Origin: Candidatus Zixiibacteriota bacterium
Lineage (GTDB): Bacteria; Zixibacteria; MSB-5A5; GN15; PGXB01
Direction of reading: 5' to 3'
DNA: 28,610 bases
Assembly (NCBI GenBank): GCA_900498245.1
Contig: LS998015.1
Location: 2,773,504 to 2,802,113 of the forward strand
Under the pieces are notes generated by a model. The model saw only the letters and a program-made list of their open reading frames with translations. It was not told the origin of the DNA and did not search any database. This document shows, piece after piece, positions 7,984 through 16,332 of the stretch. The position numbers and the translations under genes were made by a program. The stretch's first letter is position 1; every line of letters begins with the position of its first letter.

Positions 7984-9896
7984 CAGGAGATAGTCGCCCC
8001 GACCGGCAGATCCTTTTCCGGCGCGAGAATGCAGAGTTCTTTTCCCTTTTTGGCCGCAAGGAGCATGCCATTGGATTCAACCCCGCGAATCGTGGCTGGT
8101 TTGAGATTCTTGACGACTATGATTTTTTTGCCGACAATTTCATCCGGATTATAGAATTCCGCGATGCCAGCAACGATTTGTCGTTTTTCATCGCCTAGAT
8201 CAATCCTCAATTGGAGCAGTTTATCGGAGCCAGCCACTTTCTCGGCTTCAAGCACCTGCGCCACCACCATCTTAATCCGGGCAAAATCGGTGATATCAAT
8301 CAGGTCGGCCGTGGGAGGAACATTTTTCTGCGATGGGACTGGGGACTTGCTTTCCTGCAGTCGGGGGAAAATCGATTCTCCGAGATGCACGTTGCTACCC
8401 GGAACCAGCGTGAAAAAGGTCCGGGCATTGTCAATCGACAAGTCTTTTTGGCCCAGGCCGAAGACCCCGAGAATTTCAAGCGATTTGTTCGGCATCAAGG
8501 GCGAAAGGAGGATCCCGACGATACGAATCACTTCGGAACAGGCATACAGCACCCCGCCGGTTTTTTTTGTCTGTCCTTCTTTGAGCATTTTCCAGGGCGC
8601 GGCCGAATCGAAAAACCTGTTGGTGTAGCGAACCAATGCCATAATTTCATCGATTGCGGTGCCGATTTGAAAGGTGTTGATATTTCTAAGGACCGCTTCC
8701 GGGAGAGTTTCGCTTCGGCTGACCAGCTCCGCCATCCCGGCAATATCCTTGTCCGGTTCCGGCAATTGGCCGTCAAAGCTCGCGACTATCATCCGGGCCA
8801 CGCGGGAGACCAGATTGCCGAGATCATTGGCCAGATCACTGTTGAATTTAGTTGTCATGCGGGAAACCTGCACATCGCCATCGACACCAAAAGGGTACTG
8901 GGTCAAAAGGAGGTATCTGGCACCATCGGAGCCAAATCGGGCGACCAGTTCATTGGGGTCAATCACATTTCCCAGAGATTTGGACATTTTTTCGCCGTCG
9001 ACAGTGAAATATCCGTGCAGAAAGATAACTTTGGGGAGCGGCAAGCGGGCGGCCATCAACATCGCCGGCCAGTAAATACAATGGAACTTCAAAATTTCCT
9101 TTGCCATCAAATGGACGATTTCCGCTTCATACCACCATTTATGAAATTTCTTTTCGTCGCTTCCATATCCGATGGCGCTGATATAATTGGAGAGCGCATC
9201 GACCCAAACATAGGCGGATTGCGATTTATCGAACGGCAGGGGAATTCCCCATTCCACCCGTTCGCGAGAGGCGGAAAAGTCGGTCAAGTCCTGGTTTAAT
9301 AGACCGAGGACCTCACGGCGGCGTTCCTCAGGCAGAATTATTAATTCATTATTCTCAATCAGACCCTTGAGCCGATCAAGATAGGCGGTAAGCCGGAAAA
9401 AATAATTTTTTTCCCGCAGGACTTCCGGTTTTCTTTTGTGAGCCGGGCAAAGACCGTCGACAAGATCTTTTTCGGTCAAAAATTTCTCGCAACCGACACA
9501 ATAGAGACCTTCATATTCGCCGGGATAGATGACCGGATCACCCTTGTCGGTCGTAGCATTTTTGAGAATATCAAGCAGGTGCTGGACAGCCCGAACATGA
9601 CGATCATCGGTGGTTCGGATGAAATCATCGTACTTAATAGACAGATTTTCCCAGGCTTTTTTGAAATGGATGACGATGCTGTCACAAAAGGCCTTGGGGT
9701 CCAATCCGGCGGCCGCGGCGGCTTCGGCAATTTTCGACCCGTGCTCATCGGTCCCGGTCAGGAAAAAGGCATCCCGGCCGTTCAGGCGCTGATAGCGGGC
9801 CAGAAGATCGGCGGCGATGGTGGTATAAGCATGCCCTATATGGGGACGATCATTGACATAGTATATTGGGGTGGTGATATAATACGGTTTTTGCAC
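7983..9896 (-). CDS. metG: Methionyl-tRNA synthetase
   Basis: A 637-residue class I synthetase charging tRNA-Met. HIGH is at residues 19-22 (DRPHIGHAYTT) and KMSKS at 303-307. The zinc insertion has one knuckle, C133-x2-C136 with C150-x2-H153 (CPAH), so the fourth ligand is probably His rather than the usual Cys. The anticodon-binding helical domain occupies about 345-480. A C-terminal EMAP-II/Trbp111-like tRNA-binding domain (residues about 535-637, VVAQVLEAEKVAGSDKL and IRGVESNGMLLA) is fused, as in dimeric bacterial MetRS. The start is GTG at 9896 with GGAGCG 8 bases upstream. Confidence 0.97.
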   Translation of the reverse strand: MQKPYYITTPIYYVNDRPHIGHAYTTIAADLLARYQRLNGRDAFFLTGTDEHGSKIAEAAAAAGLDPKAFCDSIVIHFKKAWENLSIKYDDFIRTTDDRHVRAVQHLLDILKNATTDKGDPVIYPGEYEGLYCVGCEKFLTEKDLVDGLCPAHKRKPEVLREKNYFFRLTAYLDRLKGLIENNELIILPEERRREVLGLLNQDLTDFSASRERVEWGIPLPFDKSQSAYVWVDALSNYISAIGYGSDEKKFHKWWYEAEIVHLMAKEILKFHCIYWPAMLMAARLPLPKVIFLHGYFTVDGEKMSKSLGNVIDPNELVARFGSDGARYLLLTQYPFGVDGDVQVSRMTTKFNSDLANDLGNLVSRVARMIVASFDGQLPEPDKDIAGMAELVSRSETLPEAVLRNINTFQIGTAIDEIMALVRYTNRFFDSAAPWKMLKEGQTKKTGGVLYACSEVIRIVGILLSPLMPNKSLEILGVFGLGQKDLSIDNARTFFTLVPGSNVHLGESIFPRLQESKSPVPSQKNVPPTADLIDITDFARIKMVVAQVLEAEKVAGSDKLLQLRIDLGDEKRQIVAGIAEFYNPDEIVGKKIIVVKNLKPATIRGVESNGMLLAAKKGKELCILAPEKDLPVGATIS

Positions 9897-9911
9897 TTAT
9901 TTTCGCTCCGA

Positions 9912-10772
9912 TTATTCGGTTTTGTCGATATTAAGGGCTTCGCGCCACTTCTGGAAAAAGGATGTTTGTTTTCGTTCTTTCTTCTTCAAATCGCGGCCGT
10001 AGATTTTAACCTCTTCGCCGTTCAAATGCTTGACCACCATATAGTCTTCAAAAACATTTATGCGGTCGATGATCCCTTCGCCGGCAGGCGTTTGATATTT
10101 TTCTCCCACCTCCGGGTATTTGCCGCGAACCTCGGCATAGTGTTCCGATTCATATTTCAGGCAGCATAAAAGGCGACCGCAATTTCCGGATATTTTGGAG
10201 GGATTAAGTGATAGGCCCTGCACCCGGGCGTCGGTCGTGGATATCGGATCGAAATTCTTTATAAAGGCAGTACAGCATTGCTGTTGTCCGCAAATGCCGA
10301 AGCCGCCGATCCGCTTGGCTTCATCCCTGACCCCGATCTGACGCAGTTCGATTCTGGTCTTATATTCGGCGGCGAGATCCCGAACCAAGGCGCGGAAATC
10401 GACCCGGTGTTCAGCCGTAAAGAAAAAGGTCATTTTATTGCGATCGTGCTGATACTCGATATCCACCAGTTTCATATCGAGTTTGTGACGCCGGATCAGG
10501 TCCAAGACCTTGTCCCAGGCCCTGCTTTCATCGGTGCGATTGGACTCTAATTTTCTTTTATCGTCATCGCTGGCCGGGCGCAGAATGGAGCGGGGCTTCT
10601 CAGTATCGGAAAAATCGATTTGAGCCAGGACTTTTTTATCCAGCAGCCCCATATCTTCGCCCCGGTCGGCCTGAACTATGACATATTCCCGGGGATTGAG
10701 GGAATGGTAAAAATTGTTATAATAATATTCCTTACGACCGCTCTTAAATTGGATCATATATAAGTCAGGCAT
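9912..10772 (-). CDS. ricT: PSP1-domain Fe-S protein RicT (YaaT)
   Basis: A 286-residue PSP1 C-terminal-domain protein. Two cysteine clusters, C161, C166 and C167 (GICGQQQCC) and C198, C203 and C204 (NCGRLLCC), are the family hallmark. In Bacillus, RicT works with RicA and RicF in the Fe-S-containing Y-complex, which assists RNase Y in mRNA maturation. RicA and RicF are not in this window, and whether such a complex exists here is unknown. Position next to holB matches Firmicutes gene order. AAAGGAG lies 6 bases before the ATG. The C-terminus is rich in Lys and Glu. Confidence 0.92.
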   Translation of the reverse strand: MPDLYMIQFKSGRKEYYYNNFYHSLNPREYVIVQADRGEDMGLLDKKVLAQIDFSDTEKPRSILRPASDDDKRKLESNRTDESRAWDKVLDLIRRHKLDMKLVDIEYQHDRNKMTFFFTAEHRVDFRALVRDLAAEYKTRIELRQIGVRDEAKRIGGFGICGQQQCCTAFIKNFDPISTTDARVQGLSLNPSKISGNCGRLLCCLKYESEHYAEVRGKYPEVGEKYQTPAGEGIIDRINVFEDYMVVKHLNGEEVKIYGRDLKKKERKQTSFFQKWREALNIDKTE

Positions 10773-10817
10773 TTTTTCTCCTTTAATCCTCTAAAATCAG
10801 AAATACGGAGCCGGCTG

Positions 10818-11942
10818 TCAAGGAGATTGATTGATATGGCGACGGAACCGTATTGCCAGCGCCATCACGGCTGGCCTGATATGGATATTCCGGCGGAGAG
10901 AGAGAGTGATTTGTTTAAGATACCCGAGCATTTTCACAAAATCCTCGGGGCCCGGGACGCGCGCCGCCAAAATCTCCAACTCGGCCGTCAAATCGGAATT
11001 AGTTATATTTACGGCACGGCCTCCATACTTCAGATAAATCAGGTCACTCAAGAATGATTGCCAGAGGCCAATAATTTTTTCAACCTCTCCCCGATTATTG
11101 GGATTTATCATTTCATTCAGAGTCGCGGCGGCTTGCGCGGTTTCTCCGCCAAATAGACCTTTAAACATCAAGAAGGCGGTTTGGCGCAGGGAGAGTTCGT
11201 CGTCGTCGGCAATATAATTCAAGGCCCGGCCGAGAGAGCCCTCAGCCAAGTTGGCGAAGAATTCGGCCCTTTCCGGTGGAACGGCGTATTTATCTTCCAG
11301 ATATTGGGCGATCTCCTTATCGGCGAGAGTTCGAAACGGTATTTTCTGGGCCCGCGACTGGATGGTGGGAAGGAGGACACCCGGATCGGCGGCGGTCAGG
11401 ATAATAACGGTATCGCGGGGCGGCTCTTCAATTAATTTAAGCAAGGAATCGGCCGATGCCGGCAGCATTTTTTCCATTTGATAAAAGATAATGACCCGTT
11501 TGATTCCGGCATTCTGACTAATGGCGGTTCGCCGCCGAATGTCGCGGGTGAAATCGATCGGAATAGTCAACTGGCGGGTGGAAGTGATTATTTTGTACGG
11601 TTCCTTCTTTTTATCATCAAGGTAAGCGGAAAGCATTTCCCCGGCTTCTTTTTCATTTTTATGGGGCGGAACAGGCGCGGCAATGATAAGGTCGGGGAAA
11701 ATCAGATTAAAAATCTGATGACATGATCGGCATTTGCCACAGGCGTCAATAATTGAACCGCTTTCGTCTTTCAGGGGCTTCTCACAATTCAACAGAGCCG
11801 CCAGCGATATGGCAGCCGGCCACTTGCCGACTCCGTCGGGGCCGTAGAACAGGTAGGTTGAGGCAACTCGGGCGCGATTGAAAGAATTTCTCAGGATCCG
11901 CCGCGCCAGAGCCTGACCGAGAATGTTACTTAATGTTATCAA
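10818..11942 (-). CDS. holB: DNA polymerase III delta' subunit
   Basis: A 374-residue AAA+ clamp-loader subunit. The P-loop is GPDGVGKW (34-41), where Trp replaces the Ser/Thr that holds magnesium. The Walker B region reads IIFYQMEKM without the DE acidic pair, so ATP hydrolysis is unlikely, as in other delta' subunits. A zinc module has C53, C68, C71 and C74 (ACGKCRSC). SRAQ (196-199) corresponds to the SRC arginine-finger motif with Ala in place of Cys. The start is TTG at 11942, 17 bases inside the end of the EnvC-like gene, so coupling is likely. No ATG start is available nearby. Confidence 0.92.
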   Translation of the reverse strand: MITLSNILGQALARRILRNSFNRARVASTYLFYGPDGVGKWPAAISLAALLNCEKPLKDESGSIIDACGKCRSCHQIFNLIFPDLIIAAPVPPHKNEKEAGEMLSAYLDDKKKEPYKIITSTRQLTIPIDFTRDIRRRTAISQNAGIKRVIIFYQMEKMLPASADSLLKLIEEPPRDTVIILTAADPGVLLPTIQSRAQKIPFRTLADKEIAQYLEDKYAVPPERAEFFANLAEGSLGRALNYIADDDELSLRQTAFLMFKGLFGGETAQAAATLNEMINPNNRGEVEKIIGLWQSFLSDLIYLKYGGRAVNITNSDLTAELEILAARVPGPEDFVKMLGYLKQITLSLRRNIHIRPAVMALAIRFRRHINQSP

Positions 11943-13110
11943 GTTTTATCCATTCCACCGGGTCCAGAGGATCTTTACCCTGGCGGAGTTCAAATTTTAC
12001 CCGGCCATTTTCAGCGGCGCCCAGACTTTCGCCTCTCTTGACAATTTGATCCTTATCGACAAGTGCCCTGCTCAACCCGGCATAGGTAGAATAAAAACCA
12101 TCTTCATGTTCGATTATCGCGAAGACACCATATCCGCGAAGGGCGCCGACATAAGCGACGACCCCATCGGCCACCGCCCGGATCGGTGCGCCGACCTTTC
12201 CATCTATTTCTATTCCGGGCGAGAAAGATTTCAATTTCGTGACCGGATCAGTTTTCCATCCATAGCCGGCGGTAATCCGTCCCGAAATAGGAGCCAAAAG
12301 CGCACCTTTGTAGGAGGCAAAATTACCCGTCGCAAATTTAAATTCTGTCGTTCGAGGCGATTCCTCACGACGCCGACGCGCATCTTCGAGCCGGGAAATT
12401 AATTGCTCCATCTGTTTGGCTTCCTCGGAAAGAGATAACAGCCGATCGGCTTCACTTTCTTTTTTCCTTTTGACCCGGAGCAATTCCCGCTCTCTTTTTG
12501 TCATCTGGGATGACACCAGGGCATTTTCATATTTCTTCTTTTTCTGAGCGTCGCCGACCATTTTTACTCTGCTGGCCAGTGCGGAATATTCCTTCTCGGC
12601 ATCCCTGAGATATTCGGAGGAGCGCGTGACTTGCCGGCGATCGTAGGCGGCGACCGCCCGCAGATAGAGAACCCTGAGGAGGGCATCCTTCTCCGCGGAA
12701 ACCTGACCGGCGGTCTCGAACTGGTCCCATCGAATCCCGGTATAGTAAAATTTCAAGTTGCTGATATAGCGATCTCTCGAGGCCGAAAGTCTGAACTGGG
12801 CGTCATCCTGATTCGATTTGGCCCTTTGCAGATCGGAACGAATATTTTTTAACTGCTTATTTAACCGGTCCAGGACCGTTTGATTGATTGAGGTCCTTTG
12901 TTCATATTCGGAAATTTCCCGTTGAACCTTTTTTTCCAAAGCCTGGAGAGAATCAAGATTATTCCGGCTTTCTTCCATCTCTCTCTTAATTCTTTCCAAC
13001 TCCTGCTTCTGCTTGACCATATCGCCGCTTTGAGCATATCCCGCGGGGAATGCAAAAACCACGATAAGAATCGCCGTCAAGAGCCGAAATGTCGATTTAC
13101 TAATTATCAT
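11926..13110 (-). CDS. EnvC-like murein hydrolase activator (coiled coil plus degenerate LytM domain)
   Basis: A 394-residue exported protein: signal peptide (residues 1-26, ending GYAQ), long coiled coil (about 30-250, with a break near 125-150), then a C-terminal M23/LytM fold (about 268-390, ISGRITAGYGW ... PIRAVADGVVAYVG). Every zinc ligand of active LytM enzymes is changed: HxGxD is SPGIE (S297, E301), the YAHL His is G345 and HLHFE is RVKFE (R370, K372). EnvC of E. coli is likewise catalytically dead and activates amidases when FtsEX pulls on its coiled coil. The gene follows ftsX with a 4-base overlap, which strongly supports an FtsEX-EnvC unit. No amidase gene is in the window. Confidence 0.9.
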   Translation of the reverse strand: MIISKSTFRLLTAILIVVFAFPAGYAQSGDMVKQKQELERIKREMEESRNNLDSLQALEKKVQREISEYEQRTSINQTVLDRLNKQLKNIRSDLQRAKSNQDDAQFRLSASRDRYISNLKFYYTGIRWDQFETAGQVSAEKDALLRVLYLRAVAAYDRRQVTRSSEYLRDAEKEYSALASRVKMVGDAQKKKKYENALVSSQMTKRERELLRVKRKKESEADRLLSLSEEAKQMEQLISRLEDARRRREESPRTTEFKFATGNFASYKGALLAPISGRITAGYGWKTDPVTKLKSFSPGIEIDGKVGAPIRAVADGVVAYVGALRGYGVFAIIEHEDGFYSTYAGLSRALVDKDQIVKRGESLGAAENGRVKFELRQGKDPLDPVEWIKLDNIK

Positions 13111-13961
13111 GCCGCAATTCTGCGTGAACCGATAAAACCGCCAACCAAGCCAATCAGAGTCGCCAACAGGCAGAAGTAGACAATTTCCGAAGGTCCGGGA
13201 ATCAATATCTCCACATTTTTAAGCGAATAAAACCGGGAGGTATAATTGAGGACCAGCCAACTTCCGGCGGAAGCCGCCAAAGCATAAATGGCCGCGCTGA
13301 AAATATAGGGAAAGGAAATGAAATAAGTCCCGCCGCCCATCAATGATAATTGCCTGATTCCATATTCGCCGGTTCTGACGGCCAGCCGGATGGCGTAGGT
13401 GAGATTCAAGAAGGCCGCGAGAAAGATGATGATGCCCAGAATGAGAAGGGCGCGCCGGGCCAAGACTTTGGCCAATTCCACTCTCTCCAACCAGCCTCTG
13501 GCATAAAAGACTTCGGCAATGCCCTGAAACGATTGAATTTTATTTTTAAATTCCTCAAGCCGGGTGCTGTTCAGGAAGTTTTCCTTAAAAGTAACTATGA
13601 CAGATCGCGGCAGGGGATTGGATTCAAAACCGTCGAGCAAATCGGTCCCCATGAGATTTTCAAGTCGGGCTCTGGCATCGTCGCGGGAAATATATCCCGC
13701 CGTATCGACTCCATCCATTTGACCAATGGAGGAAACCAGCGCTCCCACGGCGGAATCGGGCAAAGAATCCTGCAAAAAGATCTCGATATTAATATCCGCT
13801 AACTGACGGTCGTAATACGCTCCTATGGTACGGGAGGTCACCCATAGCATGTCGAACAGGAAGAAAAGGAGGAATAGCGATAGAAGAGTTCCCATCGAGG
13901 CGATCGGACGGCGAAATATCAAGCCGACACCTTTTCCCAGCAGATATATGAATTTGCTCAT
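13107..13961 (-). CDS. ftsX: Cell division protein FtsX
   Basis: A 284-residue membrane protein with the FtsX layout: a short cytoplasmic N-terminus, TM1 (about 22-42), a large extracytoplasmic domain (about 45-165, EIFLQDSLPDSAV ... EVFYARGWLERVE), then TM2 (170-193), TM3 (214-239) and TM4 (259-279). It is the permease-like partner of FtsE and transmits the signal across the membrane to an EnvC-type hydrolase activator, which is encoded immediately downstream. It overlaps both neighbours by four bases. The extracytoplasmic loop is the expected EnvC contact site. Confidence 0.93.
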   Translation of the reverse strand: MSKFIYLLGKGVGLIFRRPIASMGTLLSLFLLFFLFDMLWVTSRTIGAYYDRQLADINIEIFLQDSLPDSAVGALVSSIGQMDGVDTAGYISRDDARARLENLMGTDLLDGFESNPLPRSVIVTFKENFLNSTRLEEFKNKIQSFQGIAEVFYARGWLERVELAKVLARRALLILGIIIFLAAFLNLTYAIRLAVRTGEYGIRQLSLMGGGTYFISFPYIFSAAIYALAASAGSWLVLNYTSRFYSLKNVEILIPGPSEIVYFCLLATLIGLVGGFIGSRRIAA

Positions 13962-14626
13962 AGAAGACGTCCCTCATATAGCCTAAATTCACGCGCCTGG
14001 GGAATTGATGGCTTTTCCTGTTCCGTGGTCAGAATCAGCATTGTATACCCTGAGACGGAAAGTCGCTTCAAAACGGTATTTATGTCAGTGGCGGCGGCCG
14101 GCCCCATGCGATCCAAAGGTTCATCTATAAGAAGTAGTGGCTGGTCGGCGATTATGGCTCGGGCGAGAAGGACTTTGAGTCGCTCCCCCCGGGTCAATGA
14201 GGTAACTTTTCGGGAGCGCAGGGCAGAAATATTCAGCTGCGCCATAATTTGTTCGGATTTCATTTTCCTGGCTTTTCGAGAAGCGCCTCTTAATATCAAG
14301 GGATATTGAAGATTAATCTCTACTGTATCGAAGGGGAGCAGATCGAAGATGCCGCCGACTCCGCCAATTCGACGTCTAATGGCGGCCTTCTGTCCTTCAC
14401 CCGCTGAATAAATATTCTGTCCGAAAATGTTGACAGAACCGGAATTAGGCCTTTGACCGCCAATAATCAGCTCCGAAAGATAGGTCTTGCCGGAACCGGC
14501 GGAGCCGGAAATGATGGCGGTCTCGCCTGCAAAGAGGGTAAAGTTTAAGTCGCGGAAGATGTTGTAGCCGGTATCGGTTGTCAGATTTACCGAAACAATA
14601 TCTACCGCTTTTTCTCGACTATTCAA
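13958..14626 (-). CDS. ftsE: FtsE-type ABC ATPase with degenerate motifs
   Basis: A 222-residue ABC ATPase coupled to ftsX. Walker A is intact (GSAGSGKT, 41-48) and Walker B keeps its acidic pair (LLLIDEP, D168-E169). Other motifs differ from typical FtsE. The Q-loop FQD is replaced by GGI (about 91-93), the LSGGE signature reads LTRGE (144-148), the D-loop LD is MG (174-175) and the H-loop His is Thr (T201 in LILTTEQ). The start is TTG at 14626, the only usual start codon downstream of an in-frame stop, without a clear Shine-Dalgarno site. It is the first gene of the operon. Identity rests on the ftsX and envC-like neighbours more than on its own sequence. Confidence 0.85.
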   Translation of the reverse strand: MNSREKAVDIVSVNLTTDTGYNIFRDLNFTLFAGETAIISGSAGSGKTYLSELIIGGQRPNSGSVNIFGQNIYSAGEGQKAAIRRRIGGVGGIFDLLPFDTVEINLQYPLILRGASRKARKMKSEQIMAQLNISALRSRKVTSLTRGERLKVLLARAIIADQPLLLIDEPLDRMGPAAATDINTVLKRLSVSGYTMLILTTEQEKPSIPQAREFRLYEGRLL

Positions 14627-14662
14627 TTTGATAAGGCCGTCTTTTTGGTTATAGTTGGGTAA

Positions 14663-14691
14663 AACATATCATAAAATAGGACCATTTTCAA
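14663..14691 (-). promoter_or_regulatory. Candidate promoter of the ftsE-rluD operon
   Basis: On the minus strand TTGAAA (14691-14686), 17 bases, then TATGTT (14668-14663). The leader to the TTG start would be about 30 bases. The -10 box is a moderate match. Confidence 0.4.
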
Positions 14692-14727
14692 TACTAATGA
14701 TTTTTTAAATCGGATGAGGGCCGAACT

Positions 14728-15669
14728 ATGAAGACAAGTTTATTGCTTCTCGTGACTCTTATTTCTGTTAATGTATTGGGCGCTGATTCCAACTGGCATC
14801 AAATTCCTGCCGGCACCGGAGGAATACTAAATAGCGTTTTCTTCTGCGATCAGGATCGGGGCATGGCGGTGACAAGCGACGGTCTTATAATAAAGTTCTT
14901 CGATAAAGGCAAAGTTTCCTTCGACACTCTTCAACAGAATCTGCCGCTACAGGGCATATTTTTCCTGCCGGGATGCGAGAAAGGATTCATCTGCGGGGCC
15001 AAGGGATCATTATTCAGGACCACCGATGGAGGTCAGACATGGTCGCGGCAACAGTTTGACAGCAGTTACTGGTTCTTTGACATTTCTTTTTCCGACTCGC
15101 TGCATGGTCTATTGATCGGTTCCAATGTCCACAGCGAGTACAGCATGGCAGGAGTGGCTTTTATTACATCGGATGGAGGCATCACCTGGGACTCGGTCGC
15201 GATTAAAGGCCGCCAACTTGATAATATCGACATATCTCCGGAGGGAATAACAGCGGTCACGGGCGCGGGCCGGATTTTTATTTCGAGGGATAGGGGCAAA
15301 ACCTGGGAGGAACATAATTCACCCGAGGGAGGAGCGGTTCGAGCGGCGGCGATTCGAGGCAATATCGGGCTGATGGTGGGAATGAACGGATATGTAGCTC
15401 TTTCCGATGATACAGGACATACCTGGCAGAAATATCTGGTTTTAAGCGAAGATAAGCATCTTCTTGACCTCGTCATGGTTGATGCCAAACGGATGTATGC
15501 CGGCGGGGGTGACGGGGTAATTCTTTACAGCGATGATTCCGGCCGAGACTGGATCCCCGAGGCCAGCACGACCAACGGGGAATTGATGGAAATGAGGAAA
15601 ATCGGCAACCGTTTATATGCCTGCGGGAGTTCGGGAATCCTGATTTATAAGGATTTGGGAAAGAAATAA
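14728..15669 (+). CDS. Exported Ycf48/BNR-type Asp-box beta-propeller protein
   Basis: A 313-residue protein with a signal peptide (MKTSLLLLVTLISVNVLGAD). It has five Asp-box repeats (SxDxGxTW type) near residues 98 (TTDGGQTW), 148 (TSDGGITW), 186 (SRDRGKTW), 226 (SDDTGHTW) and 268 (SDDSGRDW), spaced about 40 residues apart. This predicts a seven-bladed or smaller propeller of the Ycf48/photosystem II stability-factor-like family. Outside phototrophs such proteins are common secreted or periplasmic factors with no firm function. GAGGG lies 8 bases before the ATG. It is divergent from ftsE and convergent with the HAMP gene. No C-terminal sorting domain is seen. Confidence 0.85.
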   Translation: MKTSLLLLVTLISVNVLGADSNWHQIPAGTGGILNSVFFCDQDRGMAVTSDGLIIKFFDKGKVSFDTLQQNLPLQGIFFLPGCEKGFICGAKGSLFRTTDGGQTWSRQQFDSSYWFFDISFSDSLHGLLIGSNVHSEYSMAGVAFITSDGGITWDSVAIKGRQLDNIDISPEGITAVTGAGRIFISRDRGKTWEEHNSPEGGAVRAAAIRGNIGLMVGMNGYVALSDDTGHTWQKYLVLSEDKHLLDLVMVDAKRMYAGGGDGVILYSDDSGRDWIPEASTTNGELMEMRKIGNRLYACGSSGILIYKDLGKK

Positions 15670-15679
15670 TTTATTTGCG

Positions 15680-16228
15680 TCAGGCGCCGGTGACGTTCTC
15701 TTCTTCAAGGGAAAATGACTCAAGGTCGTTTTTAAGCCGGCTGGTGGATATTTTCATCATATAAATGAGGTTTTTGGTATGGGGATCATTGGGGGAATGA
15801 CCTTTCAGTTGCACCGATAGTTCGTCTTCAACTTCGGCCAGCCGATCCAAATTCCGCATAACCACTTTCAGCCGTCCCGACAACTCCTGATTGGCCCGAT
15901 TCATTGATTCGGCGATTTCAGCCATCATATTAGCGGAATCGAGGCGCACCGTCCGGCAGAGTTTTCCCTCGCCCATCATTTTTAGGCTCTGCTTGATTTT
16001 TTCACCGGGACGTCCTTCCCTCTTCGCCAAATGGAAGACGGCAAAAATCGTGACCAGCCCGCCGAGAACCAGCGAAGCAAAATGTGTCAGGATCGGGTTC
16101 CATTTCAGGTAAGTTATCATCCAAATGTTGAGTATTGATGAGGTTATGATGGCGGCAATTATCGCCAAGTAGATTTTCAGGATCAGGTCAAGGCGGTAGT
16201 TATTCCTGAATTTTCTTCCCAAAGACAT
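15680..16228 (-). CDS. Two-helix membrane protein with HAMP-like linker, no output domain
   Basis: A 182-residue protein. Two membrane helices (about 17-40 and 47-68) are joined by a very short loop, so it has no real periplasmic sensor. Residues 69-120 (RPGEKIKQSLKMMGEGKL ... MMAEIAESMNRANQELS) look like a HAMP linker, followed by a helical, probably coiled-coil tail to the end. There is no methyl-accepting, kinase, cyclase or phosphatase domain. It may modulate a separate signalling protein, but no partner is evident. It ends 11 bases from the convergent propeller gene and is divergent from the next membrane protein, with 104 bases between their start codons. Confidence 0.7.
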   Translation of the reverse strand: MSLGRKFRNNYRLDLILKIYLAIIAAIITSSILNIWMITYLKWNPILTHFASLVLGGLVTIFAVFHLAKREGRPGEKIKQSLKMMGEGKLCRTVRLDSANMMAEIAESMNRANQELSGRLKVVMRNLDRLAEVEDELSVQLKGHSPNDPHTKNLIYMMKISTSRLKNDLESFSLEEENVTGA

Positions 16229-16332
16229 CAGCCCCGTCTCTTTAATTTCCCCATATTAGGAAGTATCGGCAGATTGGCGATCTTCTATATTAATTACTTG
16301 ACAGAAAAGTGACGATTTGGAGATATTCAGGA

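Larger units (their letters stand above)
4602..14626 (-). other. Ten-gene housekeeping operon (ftsE to rluD)
   Basis: Ten genes on one strand have junctions of overlap or at most 50 bases: ftsE/ftsX overlap 4, ftsX/envC-like overlap 4, envC-like/holB overlap 17, holB/ricT gap 45, ricT/metG gap 15, metG/tatD overlap 1, tatD/rsmA gap 5, rsmA/pdxJ-like gap 50, pdxJ-like/rluD gap 15. No terminator is visible inside it. It is bounded by a divergent promoter region at 14627-14727 and the hairpin at 4567-4604. Co-transcription is inferred from spacing. Confidence 0.75.

Noticed and set aside
8211-9299. Open frame of 362 codons on the plus strand
   Set aside because: It is fully antisense to metG, whose HIGH and KMSKS motifs are intact. 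The length is explained by codon bias in the real gene.
16298-16327. TTGACA followed 18 bases later by GATATT before the membrane protein gene
   Set aside because: Transcription would begin next to the ATG and remove the GGAG ribosome site at 16319-16322, so it is probably chance or an upstream element.
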